Assembly: GCF_010389155.1 (NCBI RefSeq)
Contig: NC_057762.1
Span: 6,869,513 to 6,933,512, forward strand
Length of the DNA: 64,000 bases
Origin: Erigeron canadensis
Lineage: Eukaryota > Streptophyta > Magnoliopsida > Asterales > Asteraceae
Direction of reading: 5' to 3'
The stretch's first letter is position 1. Each line of letters opens with the position of its first letter. The position numbers and the translations under genes are program-made. Below are positions 61,604 through 64,000 of the stretch, piece after piece. Under the pieces are notes generated by a model, which saw nothing but the letters and a program-made list of their open reading frames with translations, searched no databases and was not told where the DNA came from.

Positions 61604-62455
61604 TTAGCTTGGTGCCCGCGTGTTGCAGCGGTGATGAACGGTGTTGATGGTGTTGATTGCAGCGGTAGAGATGAAGGGTGGCAATGAAGATGGAAGGCGG
61701 TGGTGCAGGCAGTGGTCTTAGGGTGGAGATGGAAGGCGGTGGTGGAAGGGTCGGGTGTGTGTTACGATTAGTTAGAAATGGGGGAAAGAGGTTAACTTTA
61801 TTTATAAGTAAAGGCATTTTTGGAAGAAAAAAAATGCTTAATGTCTTAATCCCTATTCTCTTTACTAGAGTGGTGTCCGCGCGTTGCAGCGGCGATGGTC
61901 TATAACGCTTTAGGCACCGTAACGTTTTATAGCGTTCAGTTTACTTTTATGAGATGCGTCAATGCAGGATCTAACCATATATATATATATATCATTCTAA
62001 AATTAAGTCTTGTATTAGGTACAAAAAATAATGAAGTGCAAACACTAACCATGAAAAATAACCACTTACAATTGTAGGGGAGGTGACAAAGGCAATTAAA
62101 AAAAATAAATAGTCAAAGATTAAAATTTAATACGAATATACAAAGAACATAATTGGTTCGTAATTTCGTGAGTTATAAAAAGGTAATTATTGTTTAAAAA
62201 TTTTGTAATATAATTTATGACAATTAAGATTTTTTTTTTTATCCGTATCAATACCTTTAGCAATAATTTTAGAGTTAATGGGGATTTTATAACAATAGGG
62301 GTTTTAGGTAATCGTGGTGTTTTTTTTATTAAGGGTAATTTTAGAATTTCAGGGATAAGGTGTGTGGAGATAGTTTAAATGTAGAGGGTATATTAGGTAA
62401 TTTAAATGTAGAGAGTTAAATGGGAGAGGGGGTAGTATAGATAAGCGATTATAGA
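61604..62455 (-). mobile_element. Outer Helitron-like element (275 bp) interrupted by a second Helitron
   Basis: The minus strand starts A|TCTATAATCGCTTA at 62455 and, after the inner element is removed, continues TAAAGAGAATAGGGATTAAG. It ends GCTGCAACACGCGGGCACC...CTAA|T at 61604. TC start, CTRR end and A-T insertion site match Helitron rules. It has no coding capacity. Confidence 0.75.
61865..62441 (-). mobile_element. Inner Helitron-like element (577 bp), nested
   Basis: The minus strand starts A|TCTATACTACCCCCTCTCC at 62441 and ends GCTGCAACGCGCGGACACC...CTAG|T at 61865. It is inserted precisely between A (62442) and T (61864) of the outer Helitron, in the same orientation. TC...CTAG ends and AT target are canonical for Helitrons. 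Non-autonomous. Confidence 0.8.
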
Positions 62456-63862
62456 TAAAGGTGATAACTCATCATCTAGTTAACCATAAAATTCATTGTG
62501 ACTATTTAACATATTTAGGCCATGTTTGTTTTTTTTAAAAGTTTGTGTCAGAATCTGAGTACCGCTTCGGAATGTTAAGAGATGGTTTAAATGTCTGAAA
62601 TCTGAATGTATATAACTGTCTGTTTTTCTAAAACGCCTGAATACTTATAAATATTGATTTTGTCATTTTAAATGTTTATAAACTAGTAATGTTTATTATT
62701 TTTCCATTCCCCAATAAGATAATACTCAAAAAATCATTTACATACACATCATATTATTTTTCATTATGAATACTTTCTAGTTTCTATACTGTGTATATAA
62801 ATAAATATAAAAATATCAATTTTTAATTTTTTTTTTCAATCCACACTTCACACACCACACAAATAGATAAATGGATTAAACAACAAACTTATCATTACCA
62901 TTTCACCACTCTCTCCCACCTATCCACCCTCCAAAAAAAATATTAAAAAAAAATGAGTTCATGATCAATTCACATATACATACTGAGTCTTCCTCTAATA
63001 TAACTTTTGAGGTAAAAATAATCATCATCGTTTCATATACATATCACATATGCTCTCCATCTTCTATAACTTTATGTGGATTTTGCTTTCTTCATTATTC
63101 AAGTTTTCTCTCCGGCGAGGTTGGGTGGGATTTCCTCCGACGAACGAGGTGTTATTATTTCCGGAGACGGTGGTATAGTGGTGTGGTTGTCTCTGTCATT
63201 GCACCACAGTGGTCTCAATTTCTTCTCGGTTGGTGATGGTTTTCAGCAACCAAATGTTAAAAAAGAGGTGGGATTTCATCTTAGCGAGTTTGATGTTTCT
63301 AAGATGTAAATGCCTCTGGATCTGAGAGAAAAACAAACAGGTTAAAATCAAGAAACCTCTGACCGAATCAGAAGTTAGAGGTATTTCAGAGATTTTTACG
63401 AAAAACAATGGAGGTCTTAGAAATTGGTGCAAGTGTATCGCCTTAATATTGACATCATGTAACATTTTTTCAATTTTAAAACTGTTTTAAATTGATTACG
63501 GTTTGACATTTATCATGGTAATTTTCAAAACTCAAAATGGATTTATAAAAAAATTATATTTGTTCTACATTTGTAAGTCAAATATATTGTGCTCGTATTT
63601 GTTTCCACACAAACTAACTTATTGCCCGCGTAATACGTGGGATTGTATATAATTTTTTATAAAAAACTTTTAATATATGAAAATAGTTGACATCTAAATA
63701 AATACTAACAGATTTTTGAACCACAATTATAATATCATGTTTTTTCAAGTTAAAATGCTAACAAATAATGTTTTCAACCATATAACTAAAATCTATACAT
63801 GGAGCATATGTATTACAATAAGTGTAGTTCATCATTATCTTGGTTGTGAAATATTAAATAGA
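62456..63862. other. Intergenic with probable MITE/captured sequence
   Basis: A GTTTGTTTTTTTT...CAGAATCTGAGT terminus at ~62525-62565 has an inverted partner near 63305-63350 (GATCTGAGAGAAAAACAAAC), suggesting an ~830-bp element with decayed ends. Its interior (63090-63300) is less AT-rich and open in two frames but shows no known domain. A GC-rich CCCGCGTAATACGTGGG at ~63622 resembles a decayed Helitron end. Confidence 0.45.
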
Positions 63863-64000
63863 CTAGGTTTTTGGCCCGTGCATTGCACGACTTGAGCTAA
63901 ATTTCCAACAAATAATTCAACAAAAATTCTATATAAACAAAAAACTTTGGTAAAGAACAATCATAATTTTTTGTTAAGCTTTTGTAACCTTAAAAATATA
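63863..64000 (-). mobile_element. Helitron 3' end, element continues past right edge
   Basis: Read on the minus strand the sequence CGTGCAATGCACGGGCC followed by AAAAACCTAG|T forms a hairpin plus CTAG end at 63863, a textbook Helitron 3' terminus. The body lies to the right and leaves the window. Confidence 0.7.

Noticed and set aside
62961..63309. Two overlapping 77-91-codon plus-strand frames as genes
   Set aside because: No domain, no splice context, and they lie inside a probable decayed transposon.

Overview
This looks like a nuclear window from a eudicot plant. It is AT-rich, has large intron-rich genes with GT-AG splice sites, and is packed with plant transposon families (long-TIR Mutator-like elements, hAT MITEs, Helitrons, SINEs, a LINE, a solo LTR, a 5S-bearing Cassandra LTR). 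The repeat style would suit an asterid such as Asteraceae, but that is inference.

Three apparently complete protein genes are present, all on the minus strand. (1) 10920-19403: a 26-exon MER3/HFM1/ROCK-N-ROLLERS meiotic DNA helicase, 1138 aa as reconstructed, with a 5'UTR intron and a GA-rich leader. (2) 30712-35120: a seven-exon gene for an unrecognised organelle-like membrane protein of 327 aa; exons 2 and 3 look like a tandem exon duplication. (3) 43029-61084: a 25-exon RESURRECTION1 (RST1/focadhesin-like) gene, 1822 aa as reconstructed. The exon models of all three were joined by hand and keep frame throughout. RST1 and the helicase are, from memory, also close neighbours in Arabidopsis, so the block may be an old syntenic unit.

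The rest is transposon archaeology. 1-10.6 kb: an inverted-repeat element, two hAT MITEs with 8-bp target duplications, a SINE, two Mutator-like elements only 55 bp apart, a perfect 93-bp tandem duplication and a Helitron. 20.6-24 kb: a Mutator-like element and two Helitrons. 24.3-29.7 kb: a 2.8-kb solo LTR (5-bp target duplication) nested in a related LTR whose end abuts a Cassandra-type LTR with a 5S rRNA-like promoter. 36.6-42.6 kb: two Mutator-like elements with perfect 9-bp target duplications, a decayed SAM-methyltransferase pseudogene and the tail of a hAT transposase. The RST1 introns hold a Helitron, a LINE carrying a nested MITE, SINEs, MITEs and a Mutator-like element. 61.6-64 kb: one Helitron nested in another, and the 3' end of a further Helitron at the right edge.

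The most unusual signal is that several unrelated elements carry arrays of short GC-rich palindromic motifs (TGCGGCGCA; CCGGTGT-N5-ACACCGG; GTAACTCCCGTTA; AGTGCGCCCCACT; paired CACGTG). No tRNA gene, complete rRNA gene, CRISPR array or intact transposase gene was seen.
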